Shown here piece by piece: positions 1-9,071 of a stretch of 53,752 nucleotides of DNA. A program made the translations under genes and the position numbers. The stretch is from NCBI GenBank assembly GCA_012728565.1, contig JAAYEV010000032.1:1-53752 (forward strand). Reading direction: 5' to 3'. The DNA is from Clostridiales bacterium (lineage in GTDB: Bacteria > Bacillota > Clostridia > Ch29). Under the pieces are notes generated by a model that searched no databases, had not been told where the DNA came from, and saw only the letters and a list, made by a program, of their open reading frames with translations. The stretch's first letter is position 1; the number at the start of each line of letters is the position of its first letter.

Positions 1-227
1 ATGCTGGCAAGGCTGATTCCTAACCCTATCTGCTGCGGGTTGGTACCGCCCCTGCCGCCCTCCGGCGCCCCTGCTCCTTTAAGGGTTTCGCTGAATATTT
101 CCTGGAATGTCGCGCGGGAAGACTTGTACCCCACCGTGTTGACATTCGAAATATTATTGCCTATCACGTCCATTCTTAACTGGTGGGCTCTAAGGCCCGA
201 AACACCAGAAAAAAGCGAACGCATCAT
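1..227 (-). CDS. flgE: Flagellar hook protein FlgE, N-terminal part (cut by window edge)
   Basis: Reading the minus strand from an ATG at 227 gives about 75 residues before the window ends. They begin MMRSLFSGVSGLRAHQLRM and continue with NNISNVNTVGYK, the N-terminal signature of the rod/hook protein family (FlgE, FlgG, FlgF). A ggaggt ribosome binding site lies 8 bases upstream. FlgE polymerises outside the cell into the hook joining rod and filament. Its position right after flgD and a flagellar operon protein is the usual place for flgE in Firmicutes. FlgG or FlgF cannot be strictly excluded from the N-terminus alone, but the order flgD then flgE is typical. The rest of the gene lies outside the window. 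Confidence 0.88.
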   Translation of the reverse strand, partial: MMRSLFSGVSGLRAHQLRMDVIGNNISNVNTVGYKSSRATFQEIFSETLKGAGAPEGGRGGTNPQQIGLGISLAS

Positions 228-309
228 AATGCATGACCTCCTTTTTTTCGAAGCTGCATTGCTTTCCTTCGGTCGTTCCGGAAAGCGGTGCCCCCTTATG
301 AAGGTCCGG

Positions 310-693
310 CTACACTATCACAGCTCCGTCAATATTTGTAAATACTCTATCCTTTAACGTTTCGCGGTTGGCCGCGGTGATTATGGTGGTGCTCTTTACG
401 TTGACAACAAAAGCATTACCGTCCATAAGTACCAGCGTATCCCTGATGCCCTTTTGCCTTGCCCTTTCCACCGCCGTGTTAAGCCGTTCCACCTGGCTTT
501 TGTCCAGCACAATGTTCCTGGTCATCATCCTTGCCTGGGCATGCTTTGACAGTGTTATTCCGCCTTGGCTGCCAACCGCTTCAAGCACCTCTTTGAAGCT
601 TTTCCCCTGCCTGTCCTCCAACTTGGGAGGCTTTGTGGCAGGCCTTCCTGCTGCGGGTATTATCCTGTTGTTTATATTGTTTACTCCGCCCAT
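310..693 (-). CDS. Flagellar operon protein (TIGR02530/DUF3766 family)
   Basis: This 127-residue protein sits between flgD and flgE. It has a proline/lysine-rich N-terminus (about residues 10-30) and then a compact domain containing ITLSKHAQARMMTRNI and an IRDTLVLMDGNAFVVNV segment. That pattern matches the small flagellar operon protein family found beside flgD in clostridia and bacilli. Its biochemical role is not established; the position suggests work in hook assembly. There is no signal peptide or membrane segment, so it should be cytoplasmic or exported by the flagellar apparatus. The family call is from memory of the conserved pattern and context. Confidence 0.78.
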   Translation of the reverse strand: MGGVNNINNRIIPAAGRPATKPPKLEDRQGKSFKEVLEAVGSQGGITLSKHAQARMMTRNIVLDKSQVERLNTAVERARQKGIRDTLVLMDGNAFVVNVKSTTIITAANRETLKDRVFTNIDGAVIV

Positions 694-722
694 TTTCCCC
701 GCCTCCTGTTATCGGTCCTTCT

Positions 723-1220
723 TTAACCTATTATTTCGAACTGTACAGCTTCGTCCATGTAAATCAGCCTTCCGTCTATCTCCATCTGTACCCTACCATC
801 CTTAAAGGCCACCCTTTGGACGGTCCCCGCGACGGTTTCTTCCCCTTCTGCGGGCTCCAGCACCACCGAGATTTCCCTGCCCAGCAAGTTCATGGCCTGG
901 AAATTCTGCTGCATTATCAGGTTATTGTTAATGCTCATCAGGGCCTTGAAATTGTCGTAGAGCCCTATATCCACCGCTTCTATAATGCCTGACAGGCCCT
1001 TTTCGAAGCTTTGGTTCAGGTTCTGCATTTGCTCCAGCGTGCTGAACTGGGCCATCTGCGCCAGGAATTCCTTGTCGTTTACCGGGTTAAGCGGGTCCTG
1101 GTTTCTAAGCTGGTTCACCAGCAGCTGAAGGAAGGCGTCCTTACCCATGCCGCTTTTATCCAGTACCGCGGAGCTGTATGTTCCCTGGTACCCGTTTCCC
1201 GCCGCTGCGCTTACCTGCAT
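723..1220 (-). CDS. flgD: Flagellar hook assembly (capping) protein FlgD
   Basis: FlgD is the scaffold that caps the growing hook and lets FlgE subunits polymerise. The N-terminal half contains [23 protein letters not shown] followed by [19 protein letters not shown], broken here only by a short gap, and this pair is diagnostic of the family. The C-terminal part ([13 protein letters not shown] onward) is the beta-rich region. A GTG and an ATG lie 6 and 3 codons further upstream in frame, but AGGAGG ends 8 bases before the ATG at 1220, so this start (165 residues) is preferred. The stop is 29 bases before the next flagellar gene and the start lies 12 bases after the fliK stop, inside one operon. 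Confidence 0.93.
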   Translation of the reverse strand: MQVSAAAGNGYQGTYSSAVLDKSGMGKDAFLQLLVNQLRNQDPLNPVNDKEFLAQMAQFSTLEQMQNLNQSFEKGLSGIIEAVDIGLYDNFKALMSINNNLIMQQNFQAMNLLGREISVVLEPAEGEETVAGTVQRVAFKDGRVQMEIDGRLIYMDEAVQFEIIG

Positions 1221-1232
1221 TGTCATCACCTC

Positions 1233-2486
1233 CTATGCCAGTAGTTCTATGGTGCCCTCTCCCATCCAGGTCAGTAATTCCCGGTTTTCCTCCTGCTCGT
1301 ATGACCTTAGTTCGGTCCTTGCATGGTATGCCTGGCGGCTGCCCTGGAAAAGCTGCTGCTGGCCGTGCCCGCCGTCCCTTCCCACGTCCACCAGGAACTT
1401 GCTGACCGGTATTCCCTGCTGCTCGAGGTTTTCCTGGAGCCTTACAATATTTGACTGTATTAGGGCTCTTGTCTCATCGTTTTGTGCAACTATCCTGCCG
1501 GTTAGTATTCCGTCGGTTACCGTAAGCTTCACCTTTACCCTTCCAAGGCTCTCGGGTACAAGCTGCAGGCTTATTTCGGATTTTCTAGCTCCCAGCATGA
1601 CTCTCATTTTTTCCGTCACCTGGTTTATCACCTCAGCACCAAAATCCGTGGTGGCCTGTTCCTGACCTTGGGCCTGCCGGCTTTGCATATCCTGTCCTAT
1701 ATCGGCCCACCGACCGGTTTTTGGTCCCTCCGCCTGCGTGTCGTACTGCACTGCTTCCGGTTTTAAGCTTACAGTTTCCGGGTCCGGTCCGGCTCTTTTT
1801 CCCTCCGGCCGCTGGCCTTTTGCCTTAGCAGCATCAAGACCACCGCTGTCCGCCCTTACACTGCTTTTAGGCTGTTTACCCGTCTCTACTTCAGGCCGGT
1901 CCTTTGGCTGCCTATCCAAAATAGCGTCGGTAACGGGAGGATTATCCCCGGGCTGTATCCCTTCACTGCCCGCTTCCACCTTTAGTTCTTGTCCCTGGGA
2001 CAGGCTGTCCTTTGTCGGGAATACCCGTTCCCCCTTACGGTCTTCCTCCGCCGGCTGCATAATCCCAATACCGGCTTCGGCCTCCGCCACACCTTCCGGT
2101 ACTTCGTCCGGTGCTTGGATGTCGGTATTCACCTGCAGCCCCGTTCCGGCAGCCGATTGAACCCCCAAACACTCGTCCGGTCCAACCGCTCCACAGGACA
2201 CCGTCGTATCAACTTCAGTCGGACCCTGGATTTCACAGTCAGCCTGGAGCGGCAGACCCGGTCCCGCCAGCATAAGCATTGAGAGGCTTTCATTGTTTCC
2301 CTGTCCCGGACTTTCTGTCTGCTTTTCTCCGGCTGCTCCCCGGGATTTCTCTTCGTCCATACCCAGCATGAGGCTTTTCAGCAGCCCGGAGAAGGGCCCC
2401 CCGTCCGGTACCGTTTCACATGAAAGCGCCCCCTTATCCCTTGTCGGCGGATTCTCAACCGCGGTGTATAGTGCCGTAACCTGCAT
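1233..2486 (-). CDS. fliK: Flagellar hook-length control protein FliK
   Basis: FliK is secreted by the flagellar type III apparatus and measures hook length, then interacts with FlhB to switch export to filament substrates. This 417-residue protein has a long low-complexity N-terminal and middle region rich in Glu, Gly, Pro and Gln (about residues 10-290), poorly conserved as usual for the molecular ruler. A conserved C-terminal domain (about 300-385) contains ISLQLVPESLGRVKVKLTV and ENLEQQGIPVSKFLVDV, the typical Flg_hook pattern. The ATG at 2486 has an aaggaggtgag site. Its place between the MotE-like gene and flgD is standard. Confidence 0.92.
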   Translation of the reverse strand: MQVTALYTAVENPPTRDKGALSCETVPDGGPFSGLLKSLMLGMDEEKSRGAAGEKQTESPGQGNNESLSMLMLAGPGLPLQADCEIQGPTEVDTTVSCGAVGPDECLGVQSAAGTGLQVNTDIQAPDEVPEGVAEAEAGIGIMQPAEEDRKGERVFPTKDSLSQGQELKVEAGSEGIQPGDNPPVTDAILDRQPKDRPEVETGKQPKSSVRADSGGLDAAKAKGQRPEGKRAGPDPETVSLKPEAVQYDTQAEGPKTGRWADIGQDMQSRQAQGQEQATTDFGAEVINQVTEKMRVMLGARKSEISLQLVPESLGRVKVKLTVTDGILTGRIVAQNDETRALIQSNIVRLQENLEQQGIPVSKFLVDVGRDGGHGQQQLFQGSRQAYHARTELRSYEQEENRELLTWMGEGTIELLA

Positions 2487-2549
2487 ATGCTCACCTCCTT
2501 TCGCAAGTTGTTATATGTATAAGGGGCATTTAACCCGTTATACTCCTCT

Positions 2550-3134
2550 TCACTGGGCAGACATTATTTCCATTAGCCTTGCGGCTTTTTTGGGGTCCAT
2601 GGCCGCCAGTATCTCCGAGCATTTCCGCTCCTTCATGTTACGGAGGATTGTAATAACAAGCTGGTTGTCGGATATATTGCTAAGGATTTCCACCGCATCG
2701 GCGGCGTCCATGTTTTCATAGTATGTCACCAGTTCCTCCACGCTTCTTGCACGGGCTTCCAGTCTCTGCTGAAGGTCTTCCACCGCTTCTTTCTGCTTTT
2801 CGAGGTCTTCCTCCTTAGCCTTGAGCTGCAGTTCCCACGAAGCAAGGCTTGAAGCAAGTTCATCCAGGTTTGCCCTTTCCTGTTCCATAAGCCTCTTTGC
2901 CTTTTCCAGCTCTTCCCTTTGAAGCTGTTCCGGGCTCTTGGCCTCCTCTACCGGTTTGAAAAAGCTTCCCACCCCCGGCAGTGAAGCCAGGGTATTACTA
3001 ACCTTTACGCCCAAGTCGGCAAAGTTGAAGGCGATACCGAGGCACAAAAGCAGTATAATTATCGCTATGGCCACGGCTGTCACCAGCCGTATCTTTCGCG
3101 TTTTTTTCGAACCCTCCCTTTCCTTCTTAGCCAT
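2550..3134 (-). CDS. MotE/YlxF-like flagellar membrane protein with MgtE-N-like domain
   Basis: This 194-residue protein starts with a basic segment (KKTRK), then one membrane helix at about residues 18-37, a long coiled coil (about 65-135, rich in Glu, Lys and Leu), and a C-terminal domain of about 55 residues containing AADAVEILSNISDNQ and MDPKKAARLMEIM. The C-terminal domain resembles the N-terminal domain of MgtE and the FliG middle-domain repeats. Proteins of this layout between fliJ and fliK are called YlxF in Bacillus or MotE. In some bacteria MotE is a chaperone for the stator protein MotC. The exact role here is not shown; inner-membrane topology with the coiled coil outside is inferred. 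An aggaggtag site precedes the ATG. Confidence 0.8.
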   Translation of the reverse strand: MAKKEREGSKKTRKIRLVTAVAIAIIILLLCLGIAFNFADLGVKVSNTLASLPGVGSFFKPVEEAKSPEQLQREELEKAKRLMEQERANLDELASSLASWELQLKAKEEDLEKQKEAVEDLQQRLEARARSVEELVTYYENMDAADAVEILSNISDNQLVITILRNMKERKCSEILAAMDPKKAARLMEIMSAQ

Positions 3135-3143
3135 GACTACCTC

Positions 3144-3587
3144 CTAAATAGTAGACCGCCTGTTATTCACAAGGTCCTCCAACTGCTTTTCCTGTTCCTT
3201 GGATAGATGATACGCAAACCTCTCATAATGCCTGGCCCTTAACCGGTCCATCATCTCCTTTTTCTTGGAAGCATCTATAAGCTGGTCACGGCATATCTCC
3301 ACCTGTTTTTCAATGTCGGACACGTTTGCCGTCTGCCTGTCAATAAAGTCCTTAAGCCGGTTCATGTACCGGCTGCATTGGACCAGGTACGCAGCCGTTA
3401 CACCTTCACTGCATTTTTCATCCATTTCGCCTGCAACCGTCCTTTTTTGGTCCTGAAGCCGATGCAAAGTATTCTTTTCCAGTTCAAGCATCTCGCGGTA
3501 TTTTGCCAGTTCCTCGCACTTTTTGTTCTTTACGTACTCCCTGTAGTCCAAAACCCTCTGCAGCTTGAAATCAAACCTGTCATTCAT
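3144..3587 (-). CDS. fliJ: Flagellar export chaperone FliJ
   Basis: FliJ is the small coiled-coil stalk of the flagellar export ATPase, fitting into the FliI hexamer and contacting FlhA. The 147-residue product begins MNDRFDFKLQRVLDYRE, the typical FliJ N-terminus, and is almost entirely helical with charged heptads. It lacks membrane segments and signal peptide. It follows fliI with an 11-base gap and precedes the MotE-like gene by 9 bases, so translation of the row is probably coupled. Family length is about 140-150 residues, which agrees. Confidence 0.9.
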   Translation of the reverse strand: MNDRFDFKLQRVLDYREYVKNKKCEELAKYREMLELEKNTLHRLQDQKRTVAGEMDEKCSEGVTAAYLVQCSRYMNRLKDFIDRQTANVSDIEKQVEICRDQLIDASKKKEMMDRLRARHYERFAYHLSKEQEKQLEDLVNNRRSTI

Positions 3588-3598
3588 CTACAACACCC

Positions 3599-4912
3599 CT
3601 AATCCAGCAGCATTTTCATCTGTTCCAGAGTGCCCTCGAAACTAATTTTTTCGTTTATTTCCTGCTTTAGAAATGCATTTATGTCCTCTATCTTTTCAAT
3701 GGCATAGTCTATTTCGGGATTGCTTCCCGGATTGTACGCTCCTATGCTTATCAAGTCCTCGGCGTTTTTGTAAACGGCCGCAACGTCCTTTACCCTGCGA
3801 GCATACTCCAAATGCTCCTTATCCACAATATTCGGCATCACCCTGCTTATGCTCTGCAGTATATCCACCGCGGGGTAGTGGCTTTTATTTGCCAGGTTTC
3901 GCGAAAGCACTATATGCCCGTCCAGTATTCCCCTCGCGGTGTCAGCTATGGGTTCGTTCAGGTCGTCCCCGTCAACCAGGACCGCATAAAGCCCCGTAAT
4001 GGAGCCCTTTTCCGCTGTCCCGGTTCTTTCGAGCAGCTTTGGCAGCATAGCGAAAACCGATGGCGTGTATCCCCTTGACACGGGGGGTTCCCCAATGGCC
4101 AATCCTACTTCCCTCTGGGCAAGGGCTACCCGGGTCAGGGAATCCATCATCAGTATCACGTCCTTGCCCTGGCTGCGGAAAAACTCGGCTATAGCGGTAA
4201 CAAGCTGGGCGCTCTTCAACCGTACCAGGGCCGGCTGGTCGGAAGTCGCCACCACCACCACCGACCTTTTTAAACCCTCCTCCCCAAGGTCGTTCTCTAT
4301 AAACTCCCTTACCTCTCTGCCCCTTTCCCCTATAAGGCCTATAACATTTATATCGGCAGAAGTGTTGCGGGCAATCATACCCAGCAGCGTACTTTTTCCC
4401 ACGCCGCTGCCTGAAAAAATGCCAACCCTCTGGCCTTTACCGCAGGTAAGCAGGCCGTCAATGGACTTAATTCCCAGCTCCAGCACTTCTGTTATCCTTT
4501 TTCTTGCAAGGGGGTTTGGGGGTGAATTGCTCACCGGGTAAAGGGTGCTGAAACGGAGAGGCCCCCGCCCGTCAATGGGCACCCCCAGGCCGTCCAGTAT
4601 CCTGCCCAGCATTCCTTCCCCAACCGGCACCTTCAGCGTGCCCCCGTTGGCGGCTACACCGCTCCCGGGACCTATGCCTTCCATGTCTCCAAGGGGCATA
4701 AGAAGCACTATGTTATCCCTAAAACCCACCACTTCGGCCTTTATCGGCTTTCCTCCCCGGGCGGGAGTAATCTCACAGATCTCCCCGATATTCACCGGGG
4801 GACCTATTGATTCTATTGTAAGGCCGATTACCTTGCTAACCCTGCCGCTGTATCTAAGCGTGTCCACGTCCTTTAAAGCACTGCTGTATTTTTCAAGCAC
4901 AATGCTACTCAT
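3599..4912 (-). CDS. fliI: Flagellum-specific ATP synthase FliI (export ATPase)
   Basis: FliI is the hexameric ATPase that unfolds and delivers substrates to the flagellar export gate, homologous to the F1 beta subunit. The Walker A motif SGSGVGKST is at about residues 167-175, followed by GLIGERGREVREFI and the Walker B segment VILMMDSLTRVA. The family signature PSVFAMLPKLLERTG is present. The ATG at 4912 overlaps the end of fliH by 8 bases, which favours it over an upstream ATG at 4936; this gives 437 residues, the usual length. It works with FliH and FliJ encoded on either side. Confidence 0.95.
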   Translation of the reverse strand: MSSIVLEKYSSALKDVDTLRYSGRVSKVIGLTIESIGPPVNIGEICEITPARGGKPIKAEVVGFRDNIVLLMPLGDMEGIGPGSGVAANGGTLKVPVGEGMLGRILDGLGVPIDGRGPLRFSTLYPVSNSPPNPLARKRITEVLELGIKSIDGLLTCGKGQRVGIFSGSGVGKSTLLGMIARNTSADINVIGLIGERGREVREFIENDLGEEGLKRSVVVVATSDQPALVRLKSAQLVTAIAEFFRSQGKDVILMMDSLTRVALAQREVGLAIGEPPVSRGYTPSVFAMLPKLLERTGTAEKGSITGLYAVLVDGDDLNEPIADTARGILDGHIVLSRNLANKSHYPAVDILQSISRVMPNIVDKEHLEYARRVKDVAAVYKNAEDLISIGAYNPGSNPEIDYAIEKIEDINAFLKQEINEKISFEGTLEQMKMLLD

Positions 4913-5672
4913 AACTCGTAAGCTCCCTGAATACATGTTCTATTCTGGTCATCTGCGCCTCAATACCGGCGTCTATGAACCCCGCATTGGTTTCAAGCAG
5001 GCAGCTTCCCTTTGGCATGGTCTCCTCCGCCTCGATATCCAGTTGGGTTATACCTTCAACCTCCGCCAGGAGTCTTTTCTTGGAAGAAACAACCACATCA
5101 TAATCATCGGGGGAAACTTTCAAGGTTACGATGTTGGTAAAGGTGCATTTCTCCATGGCCTTCCTTACCAGGCCCAGTACTGCCTCCCGGTCGGTTTTTA
5201 CCTGTTCTCCCAATACCTTTCTTGCAATTTCAATGACAACCCTGACAACTTCCTCTTCCGCTTCCCTTACCATGCGCTCCTTTGCCTCAAGGGCCCTACG
5301 CCTGATTTCCACCGCCTCTTCCATCATCCTGTCCACTGTTGCAAGGCCCTGCTGTCTTCCCCTGTCATGGCCCTCGTCAAACCCCCTCCGCTCGCCCTCT
5401 TCATAACCCTTTTCATAGCCCTGCTCGTATCCCTGCTCCTTGGCCCTCTCGTAGATTTCCCTGCTTTTTTCCTCTGCATGGGCTATGATTTGCGCAGCCT
5501 TTTCCCTCGCCTCCTCCAGTATCCCCAGCGCTTCTTCCCGGGTGCTGTCTTCAAGCGCCGGTTGCTCCAAGGGCTCCTCTTCCGGGCATCCGTTATCAGC
5601 CGTCAAATCCTCCATTTTTATTTCCAAGGGGTCTCCCAGTACTATTGAACGGGACTTAATTAGGCTAGACAA
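4905..5672 (-). CDS. fliH: Flagellar assembly protein FliH
   Basis: FliH binds FliI as a dimer, regulates its ATPase activity and links it to the C-ring. The product has a variable N-terminus with an acidic patch, a central coiled region with repeated glycine-containing heptads (YEQGYEKGYEEGERRGFDEG, about residues 95-115), and a C-terminal domain (VVRVVIEIARKVLGEQ onward) of the FliH/V-ATPase E-like type. A TTG start at 5672 (LSSLIKSRS) overlaps the fliG stop by 8 bases and sits behind a GGAGGGG site; the first ATG, at 5717, lies 15 codons upstream inside fliG. The TTG start gives 255 residues. The choice of start is an inference. Confidence 0.88.
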   Translation of the reverse strand: MSSLIKSRSIVLGDPLEIKMEDLTADNGCPEEEPLEQPALEDSTREEALGILEEAREKAAQIIAHAEEKSREIYERAKEQGYEQGYEKGYEEGERRGFDEGHDRGRQQGLATVDRMMEEAVEIRRRALEAKERMVREAEEEVVRVVIEIARKVLGEQVKTDREAVLGLVRKAMEKCTFTNIVTLKVSPDDYDVVVSSKKRLLAEVEGITQLDIEAEETMPKGSCLLETNAGFIDAGIEAQMTRIEHVFRELTSYE

Positions 5673-6678
5673 TAATTTCGTCCCCTCCTCCCCTTGAAAT
5701 AACAATTTCGCCGGCATCCTCCAGTTTTCTTATGATGTTCACTATCTTCTGCTGTGCTTCTTCCACGTCCCTCAACCTTACGGGACCCATAAACTGCATG
5801 TCCTCGTTTATCATTTCGGCAAGGCGTTTTGACATATTGCTGAATATTACGCCGGCAACCTCTTCGTTTGCTCCCTTGAGGGCGGTGGCAAGAACATCGT
5901 TTTCCACTTCCCGCAGGAACCTTTGGATTGACCTGTTGTCAAGGGTAATAATGTCTTCAAATACAAACATCCTTTTCTTAATCTCTTCGGCCAGTTCGGT
6001 ATCCTCCACCTCCAGGGTTTCCATGATGTTCTTCTCTGTACCCCGGTCCACCGAGTTCAGTATGTTAACAATGCTCTGTATCCCCCCTGCGGAGGTGTAG
6101 TCATGGGTCACAAGGGAGGATATCTTTTTTTCCAGAACCTTTTCCACCTGTTTTATTACATCCGGTGAAGTCCTGTCCATTATGGCAATCCTCTTGGCAA
6201 CCTCCGACTGTTTTTCCGGCGGAAGGGAAGACAGTATCGCCGCAGCCTGCTGAGGGTTAAGGTAAGCCAGTATTAGGGATATGGTCTGGGGATGCTCGTT
6301 TTGTATAAAATTCAGTATTTGGTTTGGATCGGCTTTCCGTACAAAATCAAAGGGGCGGACCTGCAAATACGATGTAAGCCTGTTGACTATATCAAGGGCT
6401 TTCTGGCCCCCAAGGGCCTTTTCCAGCACCTCTTTCGCATACTCGATTCCGCCCTGCGAAATATACTCCTGGGCGACGCATATTTGGTAGAACTCTTCAA
6501 TCACCTTGCTCTTTTCCTCCGGAGTAACCTTCCGCATATTGGCTATTTCCAAGGTCAGCTCTTCAATCTCTTCATCCGTCAGATGCTTGAATATTTTTGC
6601 CGAATTCTCAGGCCCCAGGGCTATCAACAGAATAGCCGCTTTCTCTTTTCCGCTTAACCCGCCTTTTGTTCTAACCAT
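5665..6678 (-). CDS. fliG: Flagellar motor switch protein FliG
   Basis: FliG forms the upper C-ring, binds FliF and generates torque through contact with the stator. At 337 residues it has the usual length. The three domains are visible: the N-terminal FliF-binding domain (KEKAAILLIALGPE), the middle domain with the EHPQT motif at about 128-132 and NPQQAAAILSSLP, and the C-terminal motor domain with the charged torque helix around IQRFLREVENDVLATALKGA. It precedes fliH with a short overlap and follows fliF by 8 bases. Confidence 0.96.
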   Translation of the reverse strand: MVRTKGGLSGKEKAAILLIALGPENSAKIFKHLTDEEIEELTLEIANMRKVTPEEKSKVIEEFYQICVAQEYISQGGIEYAKEVLEKALGGQKALDIVNRLTSYLQVRPFDFVRKADPNQILNFIQNEHPQTISLILAYLNPQQAAAILSSLPPEKQSEVAKRIAIMDRTSPDVIKQVEKVLEKKISSLVTHDYTSAGGIQSIVNILNSVDRGTEKNIMETLEVEDTELAEEIKKRMFVFEDIITLDNRSIQRFLREVENDVLATALKGANEEVAGVIFSNMSKRLAEMINEDMQFMGPVRLRDVEEAQQKIVNIIRKLEDAGEIVISRGGGDEIIV

Positions 6679-6686
6679 TGTCTCAC

Positions 6687-8240
6687 CTACTCTTCATGAA
6701 GCCAGGTCTTCAAGAGCTGTGCAGCGGTTTCGGGCTTTTTGCTGATAAACCTCTCCACCTGCTTGCGCGCTCCTGTCTGGCCTTGGGTAAGGTCAATCTC
6801 TTCCACTTCATCCGTAACTGCCACATCCAGCTGTGATGTCAGGACCTCTTCTTCTCTTTGCTTTCTCTTTCTCAAAACAAGTAATGTACCTATAATTCCA
6901 ATAAGCAGCAGTGCCCCAATTCCTCCCAGGTAGGTATAGAACTTTATCTTTTCCATACGCTGCCTGTCCTCGAAGCCCTGGGCAATTTCCGCTGCCAGGC
7001 TTGTATCAAAGGGCAGCGATTGTATCCTTACCACCTGGCTGTCAATGCCCGCCGCCGCAGCAACAATGTCCGCAATATTGTCCATATCCTGCTGCGTAAG
7101 CTCCTGGGCAAGGGCAGTGCTGTTAATAAGAACCGCCACCGAAAGGCTTTTCACCTGGCCTTGGGCTTTTACTATCTCTTCCTTGATTTGGTTTAGTTCA
7201 TAATTCACCGTCCGGCTGACACTGTCATACCTGGACTGGTCGGTTTCAAGCTCCGCGTAGGACACAATATCGTCCATATTGCTGTCGGTACCGGGAACCC
7301 CTCCGCCGCCCATATTTTGCGCATGTTCCTCCAGTTCCTGAATACTTCTAATAAGTCCGGAATCTTCGCCCGGTATCGGGGGCTCGAACCTGACTATACT
7401 GGTAACCTGGCTGTCAAAGTCAAGTTTTAGGTTTACCCTGACATCCACGTTGTTCTTTCCGTAGGCGGTTTCCAGAAACTCCCTGATGCTTTTTTGCATC
7501 CGTCCCTGCATATCCTGTTCAATTTCCATCTGCTTCAAAAGCTTTCCCTGCTGCGTTTCCACCTCGGAAGACAGCTCCTGGCCTGTCTGGTCAATTATGG
7601 ATATGTTCTCCTTTTTAAGTCCCTTAACACTCTTTGAAACAAACTGTATTATCCCGTCCACCTGCTCCTGTGAAAGAACAGCCCCCGGCTGCAGCTTAAT
7701 TAAAATCCCGGCACTGGACTGGTATTCGCTTTCGCTTAGCGCAAATACGCTGTCACCGGGAATATAGAGGTTTACCTGGGCGTATTCCACTCCCTCTATG
7801 GTCTCTATGGCTTGGGCTATTGCGTATTCCTGGCCAACCCGTATCCTTTCCCTTCTCTCCAGGTCGGTCGTTCCCAGGCGTGTATTATCCAGTGCCTCCA
7901 CCAGGCTGAAACCGTTCCTGGGTAGACCTTCGGTCGCCAGCTGCATCCTCAGCCTGTTTACCTCCTGTTTTGGCACCAGTATTGTGGAATCATCATCAAT
8001 TTCCCATTTCACCTTGTATTCGTCCAGTTTCTGGGTTATGGCTCCCGCGTCCTCCATTTCAAGCTTACCGTACAGTGGAACCATTTCCGGTCGGGATGTG
8101 AAAAAAACCAGCAGTGCCATACTGGCAACGAAAATCGCCGCGCTTATACCTATCTTCAGCTTTTGTTTTTTTGTCCTGGCCTGCCAAAACTCGTTTAGCT
8201 GATTTTTCACTCTTTTCAGGGTCTCTTCCAATGCGTCCAC
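6687..8240 (-). CDS. fliF: Flagellar MS-ring protein FliF
   Basis: FliF builds the MS ring in the cytoplasmic membrane, the base on which rod, C-ring and export apparatus assemble. The 517-residue protein has a first membrane helix at about residues 29-48, a large periplasmic part with ring-building motifs (YGKLEMEDAGAI, LYIPGDSVFA and AYGKNNVDVRVNL), and a second membrane helix at about 436-458 followed by a short cytoplasmic tail that binds FliG (ERFISKKPETAAQLLKTWL). The start is GTG at 8240 behind an aaggat site. It is shorter than the proteobacterial form, as usual in Firmicutes. Confidence 0.95.
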   Translation of the reverse strand: MDALEETLKRVKNQLNEFWQARTKKQKLKIGISAAIFVASMALLVFFTSRPEMVPLYGKLEMEDAGAITQKLDEYKVKWEIDDDSTILVPKQEVNRLRMQLATEGLPRNGFSLVEALDNTRLGTTDLERRERIRVGQEYAIAQAIETIEGVEYAQVNLYIPGDSVFALSESEYQSSAGILIKLQPGAVLSQEQVDGIIQFVSKSVKGLKKENISIIDQTGQELSSEVETQQGKLLKQMEIEQDMQGRMQKSIREFLETAYGKNNVDVRVNLKLDFDSQVTSIVRFEPPIPGEDSGLIRSIQELEEHAQNMGGGGVPGTDSNMDDIVSYAELETDQSRYDSVSRTVNYELNQIKEEIVKAQGQVKSLSVAVLINSTALAQELTQQDMDNIADIVAAAAGIDSQVVRIQSLPFDTSLAAEIAQGFEDRQRMEKIKFYTYLGGIGALLLIGIIGTLLVLRKRKQREEEVLTSQLDVAVTDEVEEIDLTQGQTGARKQVERFISKKPETAAQLLKTWLHEE

Positions 8241-8306
8241 CCCATCCTTGTTTGGTCGGTGCTACCCTGCTTCAGCCGTAGGGCTAAGCAGCGCATCTAC
8301 TTGCTT

Positions 8307-8603
8307 TTATATCTGCATCCTCATGATCTCCTGGTATGCTTCTATTACCTTGTTTCTTATCTGCAGGGTGAACTGCAGCGCTATGTCCGCCTTTAACGAA
8401 TCTATCGTCACCTGGTGCAAGTTTTGTATTTCTCCCGTTGCAAGGGCTATAGCGGAATTATCCGCCGCATTTTGCAGATCGTTAACCTTGTTTACGGCTT
8501 CGCTAAGGTACTGGCTGAAGCCCACGGTTTGCTGCCCATCGCCTGAAGTCCTTTGTACGGGTATGCTTAACGGCTTAATGGGACTTTGAACATCTATTCT
8601 CAC
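8307..8603 (-). CDS. fliE: Flagellar hook-basal body complex protein FliE
   Basis: FliE joins the MS ring to the proximal rod and is the first rod protein exported. The 98-residue product contains FSQYLSEAVNKVNDLQNAAD and ends with the conserved helix FTLQIRNKVIEAYQEIMRMQI. A GTG start at 8603 has GGAGG 9 bases upstream. It lies between flgC and fliF, as in nearly all Firmicute fla operons, with a 66-base gap before fliF. Confidence 0.94.
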   Translation of the reverse strand: MRIDVQSPIKPLSIPVQRTSGDGQQTVGFSQYLSEAVNKVNDLQNAADNSAIALATGEIQNLHQVTIDSLKADIALQFTLQIRNKVIEAYQEIMRMQI

Positions 8604-8617
8604 TTATTCCAACCTCC

Positions 8618-9067
8618 CTATGACCTTCCAATCTCCAGTGCTTTCTGGGCCATCCCCTTGGCTGCGTTAAGCGCAGTTACATTCGCCTCGTACGCCCTTG
8701 CGGCGGAAATCATGTTTACCATTTCCACAACGGCATCCACGTTGGGCATAAGCACGTAACCCTCCTCGTCGGCATCCGGGTGCCCCGGGTCATACATGCG
8801 TTTGAAAGGGGATTTGTCGTCCACTATCCCCTTGACCTTAACCCCGCCATCCTTAAGGAAAAGCCTTCGGCTTTCCTCAGAAAGGAATTGGGAGAAGGCT
8901 TTATTCCTGCAGTTTTCCTCGAATATAACCACCTGTCTCCTATAGGGAAGCCCGTTCTCGGTCCTGGTGGTACTGGCGTTGGCTATGTTTTTGGCAATAA
9001 CGTCCATTCTCAGCCGTTGGGCGGTCAGCCCGGTGGCACTTACGTTAATGGCGTTGAAAATGCCCAT
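8618..9067 (-). CDS. flgC: Flagellar basal-body rod protein FlgC
   Basis: FlgC is a proximal rod protein exported through the flagellar type III pathway. The 149-residue product shows the rod-protein N-terminal signature (NVSATGLTAQRLRMDVIAKNIANA, split by the helix turn) and the C-terminal helix ENPDVD-like region realised here as YVLMPNVDAVVEMVNMISA followed by RAYEANVTALNAAKGM. The ATG has an aggaggtag site. It follows flgB by 4 bases. Confidence 0.95.
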   Translation of the reverse strand: MGIFNAINVSATGLTAQRLRMDVIAKNIANASTTRTENGLPYRRQVVIFEENCRNKAFSQFLSEESRRLFLKDGGVKVKGIVDDKSPFKRMYDPGHPDADEEGYVLMPNVDAVVEMVNMISAARAYEANVTALNAAKGMAQKALEIGRS

Positions 9068-9071
9068 GGGT

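Noticed and set aside
4545-5648. 367-codon open frame on the plus strand
   Set aside because: Antisense to fliI and fliH, which are certain; no supporting motif.
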